A DNA stretch of 7,178 nt from Candidatus Heimdallarchaeota archaeon. GTDB lineage: Archaea; Asgardarchaeota; Heimdallarchaeia; Heimdallarchaeales; Heimdallarchaeaceae. The position numbers and the translations under genes were made by a program. How positions within the stretch are numbered: position 1 is the stretch's first letter; the number at the start of each line of letters is the position of its first letter. The notes beneath the pieces were generated by a model, which did no database searches, had not been told where the DNA came from, and worked only from the letters and a program-made list of their open reading frames with translations. The stretch spans positions 1 to 7,178 of the forward strand of contig JAUVXQ010000063.1 in NCBI GenBank assembly GCA_030603505.1. Reading direction: 5' to 3'. Positions 1 to 5,441 of this stretch are shown here, piece by piece.

Positions 1-1
1 T

Positions 2-343
2 TCTGGTAATTCTACTGTTGCAAACAACACGTGTAGCAACAATGGCAAGGGCATCAAACTTTACTATTCTGGTAATTCTACTTTTACCAACAACACGTGT
101 AGCAACAATAATAGCGATGGCATCTTACTTTCCCATTCTAGTAGTTCAACTGTTACTAACAACACGTGCAGCTATAATGGCTGGGGAGGCATCTGGCTTG
201 ACTATTCTAATAGTTCTACTGTTGCAAACAACACGTGCAGCTATAACTACTGGTTCGGCATCAGGCTTTGGAGTTCTAATTTTTGTGTCGTTACTTACAA
301 CCTTCTACGAGAAAATGATATATATGGAATATACTTAGTATAT
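2..343 (+). repeat. Tandem beta-helix coil repeats (5 units, about 69 nt)
   Basis: Units lie at 2-67, 68-136, 137-205, 206-274 and 275-343: the first is 22 codons and the others 23. Units 1-4 share the core aacaacacgtg(t/c)agc, which encodes NNTCS; unit 5 has diverged (SNFCVVTYN). Each unit is one coil of the beta-helix. The similarity at DNA level suggests recent duplication or gene conversion. They are coding repeats, not CRISPR, because they are contiguous and keep frame. Confidence 0.9.
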
Positions 344-1282
344 GGTTCTGATAATAATCTTTTTCACCATAATACCTTTGTAGACAATAATCTAGGAGGA
401 ACTTCACAAGCATATGATGATGCTAACAACTATTGGTATGATACTGAAACTTTGGAAGGCAATTACTGGTCAGACTGGTCAGGAACAGGATCTTATTCTA
501 TTGACGGTTCTACAAGTGTTTTTGATCTTTATCCTCTTGATGAACCTACTGTATACCTTGGTCCTCCTGTTATTACAAACATTATCCACTCTCCCTCTTC
601 TCCAACAGAGCTAGATACTATTAGTATCAATGCTACTGTCACTAGCCACTATGGTGTGCAATCAGTTACTCTATACTATAGAGTCAATAGTGGAACATGG
701 GTAGAAGTTAGTATGACTCTTATAAGTGGTGATCTATATAATGTAACTATAGGTTCTTTTGCAGTTAGCGATATTATAGAATATTATATCACTGCTGTAG
801 ACAACTCTATCAACCACAATGAAGCTACAGAGGATAACTCTGGATTATATTATTCCTTTACTATCGACTATACAGATCCTGCAATCAACGATGTTGCACA
901 CTCTCCTTCTACACCCACAGAGCTAGATACTGTTAGTATCAATGCTACTGTCACTGATGATTCAGGTATTTATAGCGTTACACTCTATTACAAGATCAAC
1001 AATGGATTATGGCAGACAATCAGTATGACACTTGTGAGTGGTGATCTATATAATGTAACTATTGGTTCTTTTACAGCTAGTGACACTATTGAATACTTCG
1101 TTAGTGCTATAGATAATTCTTCTAACCACAATGAAGCCATCAATGACAACGCTGGTCTATTTTACTCATTTACTGTTTCTGAGGTTATACCAGAATTTCA
1201 AACGCTCTCTCTTCTCCTCCCCGCAATAACTCTTCTATTATTGGTCTTTGGTTTAGTAGTACTACGAAGAAGAAAGAAATAG
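2..1282 (+). CDS. Surface beta-helix/Ig-like protein with PEF-type C-terminal anchor (5' partial)
   Basis: Seen: the reading frame is open from the left edge to TAG at 1280-1282, 426 residues, with no start in the window. Residues 1-114 are five coils of about 23 residues (pattern S-x-x-S-T-V-x-N-N-T-C-S-x-N...G-I-x-L), a sixth looser coil follows, and then GNYWSDW and DLYPLDEP. This is typical of right-handed parallel beta-helix (PbH1/NosD-like) proteins. Two Ig/Fn3-like domains follow (about residues 191-294 and 295-395). The protein ends in IPEF (residues 396-399), a hydrophobic segment and RRRKK, the tripartite layout of archaeosortase substrates (PEF-CTERM-like). Sequons (NST, NNT, NAT, NVT) are frequent. 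Inference: an exported, N-glycosylated cell-surface or S-layer-associated protein, perhaps carbohydrate-binding or -cleaving through its beta-helix. No catalytic site is visible in the retained part. Internal ATG or TTG codons are not the true start. Confidence 0.92.
   Translation, partial: SGNSTVANNTCSNNGKGIKLYYSGNSTFTNNTCSNNNSDGILLSHSSSSTVTNNTCSYNGWGGIWLDYSNSSTVANNTCSYNYWFGIRLWSSNFCVVTYNLLRENDIYGIYLVYGSDNNLFHHNTFVDNNLGGTSQAYDDANNYWYDTETLEGNYWSDWSGTGSYSIDGSTSVFDLYPLDEPTVYLGPPVITNIIHSPSSPTELDTISINATVTSHYGVQSVTLYYRVNSGTWVEVSMTLISGDLYNVTIGSFAVSDIIEYYITAVDNSINHNEATEDNSGLYYSFTIDYTDPAINDVAHSPSTPTELDTVSINATVTDDSGIYSVTLYYKINNGLWQTISMTLVSGDLYNVTIGSFTASDTIEYFVSAIDNSSNHNEAINDNAGLFYSFTVSEVIPEFQTLSLLLPAITLLLLVFGLVVLRRRKK
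572..1183 (+). repeat. Duplicated Ig/Fn3-like domain (period 312 nt)
   Basis: Two copies start at 572 and 884. Both contain HSPS-PTELDT-SINATVT, SVTLYY, SGDLYNVTIGSF, IEY and NHNEA. Long stretches are nearly identical at DNA level, for example agtggtgatctatataatgt in both. The domains are beta-rich, end with an NVT or NAT sequon pattern and probably act as a stalk between the beta-helix and the membrane anchor. Confidence 0.9.
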
Positions 1283-1319
1283 CTTTTTTTCCTTCCTTTT
1301 TTTTCTTTCAACATTTTTC
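1283..1319 (+). terminator. Oligo-T terminator of the surface-protein gene
   Basis: Directly after the stop codon comes a strongly T-rich coding strand: runs of 7, 8 and 5 T with C interruptions. Archaeal RNA polymerase terminates at such U-tracts without needing a hairpin, and none is evident here. Confidence 0.6.
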
Positions 1320-1343
1320 TCTCATTCTATACTATCTCTTTAA

Positions 1344-1496
1344 GTAGAAGAGTTTTCTATCTTTGTTGCTAGTTTTTTGAAACTTGAAGAGACTGCAGTA
1401 GTTGAATATCCTCAAATCGTTTTACTAACTCTAATACTTTCCATAGTTCCTTTATTCCTCACAAGGAAAATCTCAAAGAAGGCAAAGAAAGAATAG
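1344..1496 (+). pseudogene. Start-less remnant encoding a second C-terminal membrane anchor
   Basis: Seen: an open frame of 50 codons follows TAA at 1341-1343 and ends at TAG 1494-1496. It has no ATG or GTG; a TTG lies at 1377. The end reads VVEYP, then a hydrophobic stretch (QIVLLTLILSIVPLFLT), then RKISKKAKKE. That is again an acidic/aromatic-proline motif, one membrane span and a basic tail, as in the upstream gene but with unrelated residues. Inference: a leftover 3' end of another surface-protein gene, the rest lost by deletion. A short TTG-started single-span peptide or chance are alternatives. Confidence 0.35.
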
Positions 1497-1571
1497 AACA
1501 GCTGTCAAAAACAACATAGAAACGTAGTAATAACAAGAACAAAACCTTCAACACTTCCTTTTTTTACACCC

Positions 1572-1580
1572 TTTATATAT
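1572..1580 (+). promoter_or_regulatory. TATA box candidate (TTTATATAT)
   Basis: A strong archaeal TATA-like sequence 77 bases ahead of the ATG at 1657. Reading frames starting just after it close within a few codons, so it probably served the broken ORF at 1657-1908 with a leader of about 50 bases, if it is active at all. Confidence 0.4.
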
Positions 1581-1656
1581 GAGACAATAGATATGTAAAT
1601 GAACTAACCCTAAAATTATCTCCCTATCTTTTACTCTTAACCCAATAATTAAAAAA

Positions 1657-1908
1657 ATGGAATTAGTGAAAAGTATGTAGAGAGTTATTGGGGAAGAAGA
1701 ATTAGATTACGAAGAAAAAGAAGTTTTGATTGATTTCTCACTGGACTATTTCTACCAAGAACTAGAAAAAGTGATAGATGTCAGAATATTGAGAACTATG
1801 GTCAAATCTCTGCATAGAAAAGTTGTCAATACTAAAGACAAAGCCTTTTTACCCCTAATTGAGAGAGTTCTTGTCAGCACATCTTTTTTTTATTTTCTTT
1901 CACAATAA
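1657..1908 (+). pseudogene. Small ORF interrupted by in-frame TAG at codon 8
   Basis: Seen: ATG at 1657 reads MELVKSM, then TAG (1678-1680), then an open frame in the same register to TAA 1906-1908, giving 82 residues if the TAG is ignored. The part after the TAG is coding-like: acidic start (GEEELDYEEKE), amphipathic helical middle (DYFYQELEKVIDVRILRTM) and basic KSLHRK. The end (STSFFYFLSQ) is encoded by a T-run and looks like read-out into non-coding DNA. No family is recognised. A shorter protein could start at TTG 1726 (60 residues) without a clear ribosome site. Most likely a truncated gene with a nonsense mutation; amber readthrough is possible but unsupported. Confidence 0.4.
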
Positions 1909-2265
1909 TCGTTCTACTCTTAGAAGAACTATTCAAATTTTCATATTTCTCAGTAATTTTATTTAATCTCTCACCCAAACACAATTTCATACTTTACAAA
2001 GATATTCAAAATCTATCCTTTCTGTTCTAGTTGATAACTTTCACAATTGAACCTGAAACAAGTGGTAGATAAACAGAACGCAGTAAATAGTAGTGAAGGG
2101 TTCAATTAATGTAAAGAGAAAAGAAGAATCAGTTTCCCTGTTGAAAAAAAGGTTTTGGAAGACTCCCGTCTGTTGTCCTTGGGAAAGATCTCTTGAGATG
2201 TCTCTAATACCACTAATATAATAGAATTCACAGGTAAATTATAACAAAATCAAGTTGTAAATACA
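1909..2265. other. Intergenic stretch with no supportable gene
   Basis: I see no convincing coding region, tRNA or C/D-box RNA here on either strand. It holds two small inverted repeats: TTCTA-ctct-TAGAA at 1912-1925 and ATCTC-tt-GAGAT at 2188-2199. It also holds one copy of a 16-base sequence (1942-1957) that recurs upstream of the TPR gene. On the minus strand it is the 3' flank of the TPR gene, with no strong oligo-T terminator. Confidence 0.5.
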
Positions 2266-3831
2266 TTATCGTACTGTACTAATGCTTTGAAAATGTGCTT
2301 CTAAGCTTGTGAAATCGTTACTTTTGCACTCTTCAATTATTTTATAGAACTTGGGTGCAGCGGTGAAATCCCCACTTCTATGCGCAGCAAAATACATCAT
2401 TCCTTTAATAAACAACTTTTGCTCTAAAACTTCGATTGTATCCAAGTTATCACTGTAATTCTTCAAGAGTTTGTTCATCTCATCGAAACGACCCAAATCA
2501 TAATACTGTTGAGCAAGCAGGAGATCAACAAAAGATTGTTCTACGAAAGTATCGTCCTTAGGAACTCTTCTTTTCCACAGGGTAACGATGCAGTTTCTTA
2601 AACGTTCTACAGCTGTAAGCTCTACATCTGTCCTTGTTTTTTCCATCATAAATGAAGTAATGTGCTTTACTCTTTTTAGACTTACATTATCCTTCTTTTG
2701 TAGCTCTAGTAGTTGTTCATAAGACAACTGAGCATTCAGGAGAAATTCGCTCAACATTATCGCATCGCTGTAATTGATTTGAATTCCAGAATAAATAGTT
2801 TCAATTAAATCACCAGATTCTTCAATGTTGAAGTCTTCCTTTCGTGTTTGAACATAGAATTTTGTCAGATTAAAAGTGTGAGTAATTTGACGTTTACTAA
2901 CTTTGTCTAAGCTTTCTTGAATGAACTTATCCTGTAGCAATTTTTCTGTTTTATCAACTGATTGGGTAGCTTGATCTAGTTTTCCTTGAAGAGCATAAAT
3001 TGCTGAAAGATGGGAAAGAGTTGTAAAGTAATAACCAAAATATATGCTACTCTTATATGATTCTTTCAGTATTTTTCGCGATTTCTCAAAATGTGCTTCA
3101 GCTTCTGATAAACTGCATTGTAACGTGTAACCATATCCCACCAAGTAATGAGAATAAGCCTGAACATCTTTAGGTAGTTGTTCAAAAATGAAGTTGTTCT
3201 CTAACAGACTTTTGGATGTTTCTAACACCTTTTCCCTACTTTTTGTTCGTTGGTAGATAATAGCGAGTATTCCCAAGGTTTGAACCAAACTTCTATAATA
3301 TCCATTTTGGAAGAAATATTCTGCACACGCTTCTAGAATATCGGCACTTGTAGGATCGTGCTTTTCCAACCATTGATCAATGGCGTAAGAATAATAACAA
3401 ATATAATAGGCATATTTATCATGCATTGATTTATCATTTACCAACACTATTGATTGGTCGACAGCCTTTCTACTCTTTTCTTTGCAACCTTTAGTTTTTT
3501 CAACAAACCATTCAATATTATAAGATAGCGCTAAACCCCCTCTATAGTCTATTTCTGTCGATATTGAGCGCATAGATTGTAAAATTTCCGAAATTATGTC
3601 AATGTGATCGTTTAAATGCTCAATTTGAGAGATTTTAAGTTCATATAAGTCAACAAGAGATTTTTTATCTTCTATTATCAAGCACTTTTCAATTGTTTTC
3701 TCAACTATTTCAATAGTTTTTTTATCAAACTTATTATTTGAAGCAAAAATGCGAAGAGGCGCAATGAAGCTTCTAAGCTCCTCTTTCGAGAGTAGACTTG
3801 CAAGTTTTTTAACCATGTCATTATAAGTCAA
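2266..3831 (-). CDS. TPR-type helical repeat protein, possible peptide or protein receptor
   Basis: A 521-residue soluble protein with no signal peptide, membrane span or obvious DNA-binding domain. It is almost wholly alpha-helical. TPR-like helix pairs are clearest at about residues 221-256 (SHYLVGYGYTLQCSLSEAEA), 264-300 (LSHLSAIYALQGKLDQATQ), 432-457 (LLLAQQYYDLGRFDEMNK) and 470-500 (KGMMYFAAHRSGDFTAA). The N-terminal 90 residues are a charged helical cap. TPR arrays bind peptides or partner proteins. The start is taken at TTG 3831, because AGGTGA lies 6 bases upstream; the ATG at 3816 (residue 6) has no ribosome site. Two 20-residue peptide genes lie directly upstream on the same strand, which suggests but does not prove a receptor role. 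The family assignment is general and the specific function unknown. Confidence 0.85.
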   Translation of the reverse strand: MTYNDMVKKLASLLSKEELRSFIAPLRIFASNNKFDKKTIEIVEKTIEKCLIIEDKKSLVDLYELKISQIEHLNDHIDIISEILQSMRSISTEIDYRGGLALSYNIEWFVEKTKGCKEKSRKAVDQSIVLVNDKSMHDKYAYYICYYSYAIDQWLEKHDPTSADILEACAEYFFQNGYYRSLVQTLGILAIIYQRTKSREKVLETSKSLLENNFIFEQLPKDVQAYSHYLVGYGYTLQCSLSEAEAHFEKSRKILKESYKSSIYFGYYFTTLSHLSAIYALQGKLDQATQSVDKTEKLLQDKFIQESLDKVSKRQITHTFNLTKFYVQTRKEDFNIEESGDLIETIYSGIQINYSDAIMLSEFLLNAQLSYEQLLELQKKDNVSLKRVKHITSFMMEKTRTDVELTAVERLRNCIVTLWKRRVPKDDTFVEQSFVDLLLAQQYYDLGRFDEMNKLLKNYSDNLDTIEVLEQKLFIKGMMYFAAHRSGDFTAAPKFYKIIEECKSNDFTSLEAHFQSISTVR

Positions 3832-3837
3832 ATAAAA

Positions 3838-3843
3838 TCACCT
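3838..3843 (-). promoter_or_regulatory. Shine-Dalgarno AGGTGA fixing the TTG start
   Basis: On the minus strand AGGTGA sits 6 bases before TTG 3831 and matches the archaeal 16S rRNA 3' end complement (GGAGGTGATC). It abuts a small inverted repeat (ctaac-taa-gttag, 3842-3854) in the presumed leader, which could mask it or serve as an operator. Confidence 0.65.
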
Positions 3844-3868
3844 AACTAAGTTAGATTCAGTTTAATAG

Positions 3869-3876
3869 TTTTTAAA
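3869..3876 (-). promoter_or_regulatory. TATA box candidate of the TPR gene
   Basis: TTTAAAAA on the minus strand is centred about 41 bases before the TTG start. This predicts transcription starting near 3845, giving a short leader that holds the AGGTGA. The same TATA-to-start spacing (42-44 bases) is seen for the two peptide genes. Confidence 0.5.
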
Positions 3877-3884
3877 GAGTGTCA

Positions 3885-3906
3885 CTAAGATTGCAGTTAG
3901 ATTGCA
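3885..3906. promoter_or_regulatory. Two 11-base direct repeats upstream of the TPR promoter
   Basis: ctaagattgca (3885-3895) and gttagattgca (3896-3906) are adjacent and match at 9 of 11 positions. A third partial copy, gttagattcag, lies at 3850-3860 on the other side of the TATA box. The 11-base period is about one helical turn, as expected for regulator binding on one DNA face. Confidence 0.4.
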
Positions 3907-3963
3907 TATTTCTCAGTAATGTTAGTAAATTGAGTATATTTCTGATAGAAATTAGTTAATATT

Positions 3964-3985
3964 GAAAAAAGAAAAGAAAAGAAAG
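3964..3985 (-). terminator. T-rich terminator of peptide gene 1
   Basis: The minus strand carries T runs separated by single C (CTTTCTTTTCTTTTC then T6) starting 4 bases after the peptide stop codon. It separates the peptide gene from the TPR gene, suggesting a monocistronic transcript. A GCCTCC/GGAGGC hairpin (3995-4011) precedes it. Confidence 0.55.
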
Positions 3986-3989
3986 TTAG

Positions 3990-4052
3990 TTAAGGCCTCC
4001 AAACTGGAGGCATAATTTCTTCATCGCCGGGCTCACTAGGGTCATACATCAT
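3990..4052 (-). CDS. 20-residue acidic Pro-rich peptide, copy 1
   Basis: Encodes MMYDPSEPGDEEIMPPVWRP, with TAA at 3990-3992. An in-frame TGA lies just upstream (4056-4058), so the start must be one of the two adjacent ATGs (4052 or 4049). AAAAGTGAT precedes it as a ribosome site. Coding is supported by comparison with copy 2: 15 of 20 residues are identical, six codons differ only silently, the stop differs (TAA/TAG), and the replacements are mostly conservative (Y/F, E/D, M/L, R/Q, E/A). No signal peptide or membrane span. The invariant core is DPSEPGD...I.PPVW.P. No known family is recognised. A signalling peptide, ribosomally made modified peptide or small regulator of the TPR protein are possibilities. 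Confidence 0.68.
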   Translation of the reverse strand: MMYDPSEPGDEEIMPPVWRP

Positions 4053-4090
4053 GTATCACTTTTGAATTAGTACTCTAATTATGAGCTAAA

Positions 4091-4097
4091 GATATAA
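4091..4097 (-). promoter_or_regulatory. TATA box candidate of peptide gene 1
   Basis: TTATATC on the minus strand is about 42 bases before the first ATG, followed by TTT as in copy 2 (TATATCTTT in both). Upstream on the + strand, acagaaa...agtgac (to 4120) is also shared with copy 2, so the whole promoter was duplicated with the gene. Confidence 0.5.
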
Positions 4098-4183
4098 CAA
4101 AACAACAGAAAAAAAGTGACATTCAACGTCAAACAACCTGTTGGATACCGATTAAATAATTTAAAACGCTATTAGACCATAAA

Positions 4184-4209
4184 TAGAGAAAAGAAAAAGA
4201 AGAGAAAAA
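4184..4209 (-). terminator. T-rich terminator of peptide gene 2
   Basis: On the minus strand, T runs interrupted by single C (TTTTTCTCTTCTTTTTC then TTTTC) begin about 14 bases after the stop codon of copy 2, ahead of the promoter of copy 1. This implies that the copies are transcribed separately. Confidence 0.5.
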
Positions 4210-4223
4210 CGCTTCTTCAAGGG

Positions 4224-4286
4224 CTAAGGTTGCCAAACAGGAGGTAAAATCGCATCATCACCAGGTTCGCTAGGATCAAACATCAT
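4224..4286 (-). CDS. 20-residue acidic Pro-rich peptide, copy 2
   Basis: Encodes MMFDPSEPGDDAILPPVWQP, with TAG at 4224-4226. As in copy 1, the start is a double ATG, preceded by an in-frame TGA (4290-4292) and by AAAAGTGAT. It lies 234 bases upstream of copy 1 in the same orientation. The 14 bases aattcaaaagtgat before the start are identical in both copies. Net charge is strongly negative, with one Trp and five Pro. Function unknown; the tandem arrangement with separate promoters suggests dosage or two variants of one signal. Confidence 0.68.
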   Translation of the reverse strand: MMFDPSEPGDDAILPPVWQP

Positions 4287-4325
4287 AAATCACTTTTGAA
4301 TTTGTTAATCTAATAATAATGAAAA

Positions 4326-4333
4326 GATATATT
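4326..4333 (-). promoter_or_regulatory. TATA box candidate of peptide gene 2
   Basis: AATATATC on the minus strand lies 43-44 bases before the first ATG. The shared + strand element acagaaa...agtgacac (to 4357) sits about 17 bases further upstream, as in copy 1. Confidence 0.5.
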
Positions 4334-4516
4334 ATCCAAACAGAAACTAAGTGACACATATACACAAAACTAGAATCTGAGGTAATAACTTCTATTGGAC
4401 TGCAAAATTAACATATTTTCAATCAATTTTTTAGCTAAACTGTGTAATGATGTTTTAAGCTTCATGTTCAAATATAATTAAAAGGATCTATTTCTTATTC
4501 AACTCTGATTTATTGA

Positions 4517-5362
4517 TCAAGTTTTGGTTTTGTCTTCGCTTTTAACCGCTTTTTTATTTTCGCTTGTTACTGTTTCTTCGTATTTCACTTTCTCTTCTTT
4601 CTCTTTTCCTTCTTTGTCGCTATCTACAGATAATTCCTTCTCTTTTTTCTTTTTCCTTGAGAACAAGTCTAAGAGTGAATCTATCCACAAGCTTACCGTA
4701 TTGAGTATGGGGACACCTTGTTTTTCTATTATCAGCGCAAAGAATATCGTCCCAAAGAAGCCAATAGGCTTACCTAGTACGTCGTGTGCCCACATCCACG
4801 CTTGGTCATATCCTACTCCATAACTGTCCATCAGTGTCAATGTCATTCCTATTGTTAGCGCTATCCTTAGGAAATTTCCTAATACTAAGGCTATCGTCGA
4901 ATATGCTGTTGCTTTTATTTTCTTCCCAAACTCTGCTGGTGTTACTATTATTAGTGCCATCAGTAAAGCCCCTGCTTGCATTCCTGTGCATGCTCTCACA
5001 ACTGCAAATCTTCTGAAGTAGTTTGCTGATCTAATCACGGGGGTCATCCCATCATGCCCATCCAGTCCTGTCACGAAGAATATGAAATTATCAAAAAACC
5101 CATTTCCTGCATCTGCATACTCCCAATAGTATAGTGCTACTGGTTCTTTTATTACCGCATATTGATATAATTTCAGTGCTTCAAAAACTGTGTCACTTGT
5201 AATCTTCTCTAGGAAGAAATAGTCTGGTACAAAGTAGAATATTACTGTTAGAACTACCACTGTCACAAAAGAGATCAAGGCATATTTTCCTTTGTTTTTC
5301 CCTTTCAAATCCAATAAAAATCTCGGATTATTTTGTGCTTCTTTTTCACTCTCTTTTGCCAT
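4517..5362 (-). CDS. Archaeosortase/exosortase-family transpeptidase-like membrane protein
   Basis: A 281-residue membrane protein expected to cleave C-terminal sorting tails of surface proteins and transfer them, in archaea often to a lipid. Seen: membrane segments at about 27-45, 126-141, 151-178 and 196-213. The family signature is clear: ACTGMQ with the nucleophile Cys125, N-F-L-R with Arg166, and AHDVLGKP with His193. The Cys-to-Arg distance (41 residues) fits archaeosortases. It is shorter than many relatives, with fewer clear spans. From about residue 236 it has a hydrophilic Lys/Glu-rich tail, probably cytoplasmic. The ATG at 5362 has no strong ribosome site. It lies 79 bases downstream of the polD gene on the same strand. 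A natural substrate class would be PEF-type proteins such as the one at 2-1282. The subtype (ArtA-E) is not assigned. Confidence 0.87.
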   Translation of the reverse strand: MAKESEKEAQNNPRFLLDLKGKNKGKYALISFVTVVVLTVIFYFVPDYFFLEKITSDTVFEALKLYQYAVIKEPVALYYWEYADAGNGFFDNFIFFVTGLDGHDGMTPVIRSANYFRRFAVVRACTGMQAGALLMALIIVTPAEFGKKIKATAYSTIALVLGNFLRIALTIGMTLTLMDSYGVGYDQAWMWAHDVLGKPIGFFGTIFFALIIEKQGVPILNTVSLWIDSLLDLFSRKKKKEKELSVDSDKEGKEKEEKVKYEETVTSENKKAVKSEDKTKT

Positions 5363-5391
5363 TCTATTTCAAAATCTCTTAAGGAGAGGGA

Positions 5392-5401
5392 GTTAAAAAG
5401 T
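5392..5401 (-). promoter_or_regulatory. Possible TATA box of the archaeosortase gene
   Basis: ACTTTTTAAC on the minus strand, centred about 35 bases before ATG 5362, would give a very short leader. This fits the lack of a Shine-Dalgarno match. Co-transcription from the polD gene is the alternative, since no oligo-T terminator is seen on the minus strand in the 79-base gap. Confidence 0.35.
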
Positions 5402-5441
5402 ATTCGTTTTGTTAAAAGAGTGTTTTTTTTCTCTTTTTTTT

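Larger units (their letters stand above)
3990..4357 (-). repeat. Tandem duplication of a complete peptide-gene cassette
   Basis: Promoter, ribosome site and peptide ORF are each present twice in the same order with a 234-base period (about 3990-4122 and 4224-4357). The ORFs match at 47 of 63 bases. The stretch between TATA box and ribosome site has drifted more than the ORF, which fits selection on the peptide and the core promoter. Confidence 0.75.

Noticed and set aside
18..338. 106-codon hydrophobic frame overlapping the beta-helix repeats
   Set aside because: It is the alternative frame of the coding repeats; the NNTC/GI.L frame matches a known fold and continues into the rest of the gene.
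2..343. Regular repeats at the left edge as a CRISPR array
   Set aside because: Units are contiguous, keep one reading frame and encode a beta-helix consensus; there are no invariant repeats with unrelated spacers.
1874..1990. 38-residue minus-strand ORF (MKLCLGERLNK...)
   Set aside because: No ribosome site, its only TATA-like sequence lies too close to the ATG, and it overlaps the tail of the broken ORF. Low-complexity Lys/Asn content is expected by chance in AT-rich DNA.
2040..2260. Possible tRNA or other structured RNA (GGGTTCAATTA looks like a T-loop)
   Set aside because: No matching acceptor, D or anticodon stems could be folded around it on either strand.
3990..4286. Tandem small regulatory RNAs instead of peptides
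   Set aside because: Differences concentrate at silent codon positions and the one strong hairpin is not kept in copy 2. A dual RNA/peptide role is not excluded.
4370..4465. 31-residue minus-strand ORF (MKLKTSLHSLAKK...) between the archaeosortase and peptide genes
   Set aside because: The only TATA-like sequence is a few bases from the ATG, there is no ribosome site and no second copy for comparison.
4524..5016. Plus-strand ORFs opposite the archaeosortase gene
   Set aside because: Antisense shadows of a well-supported gene, rich in Ser/Phe/Leu from its Lys/Glu codons and membrane segments.
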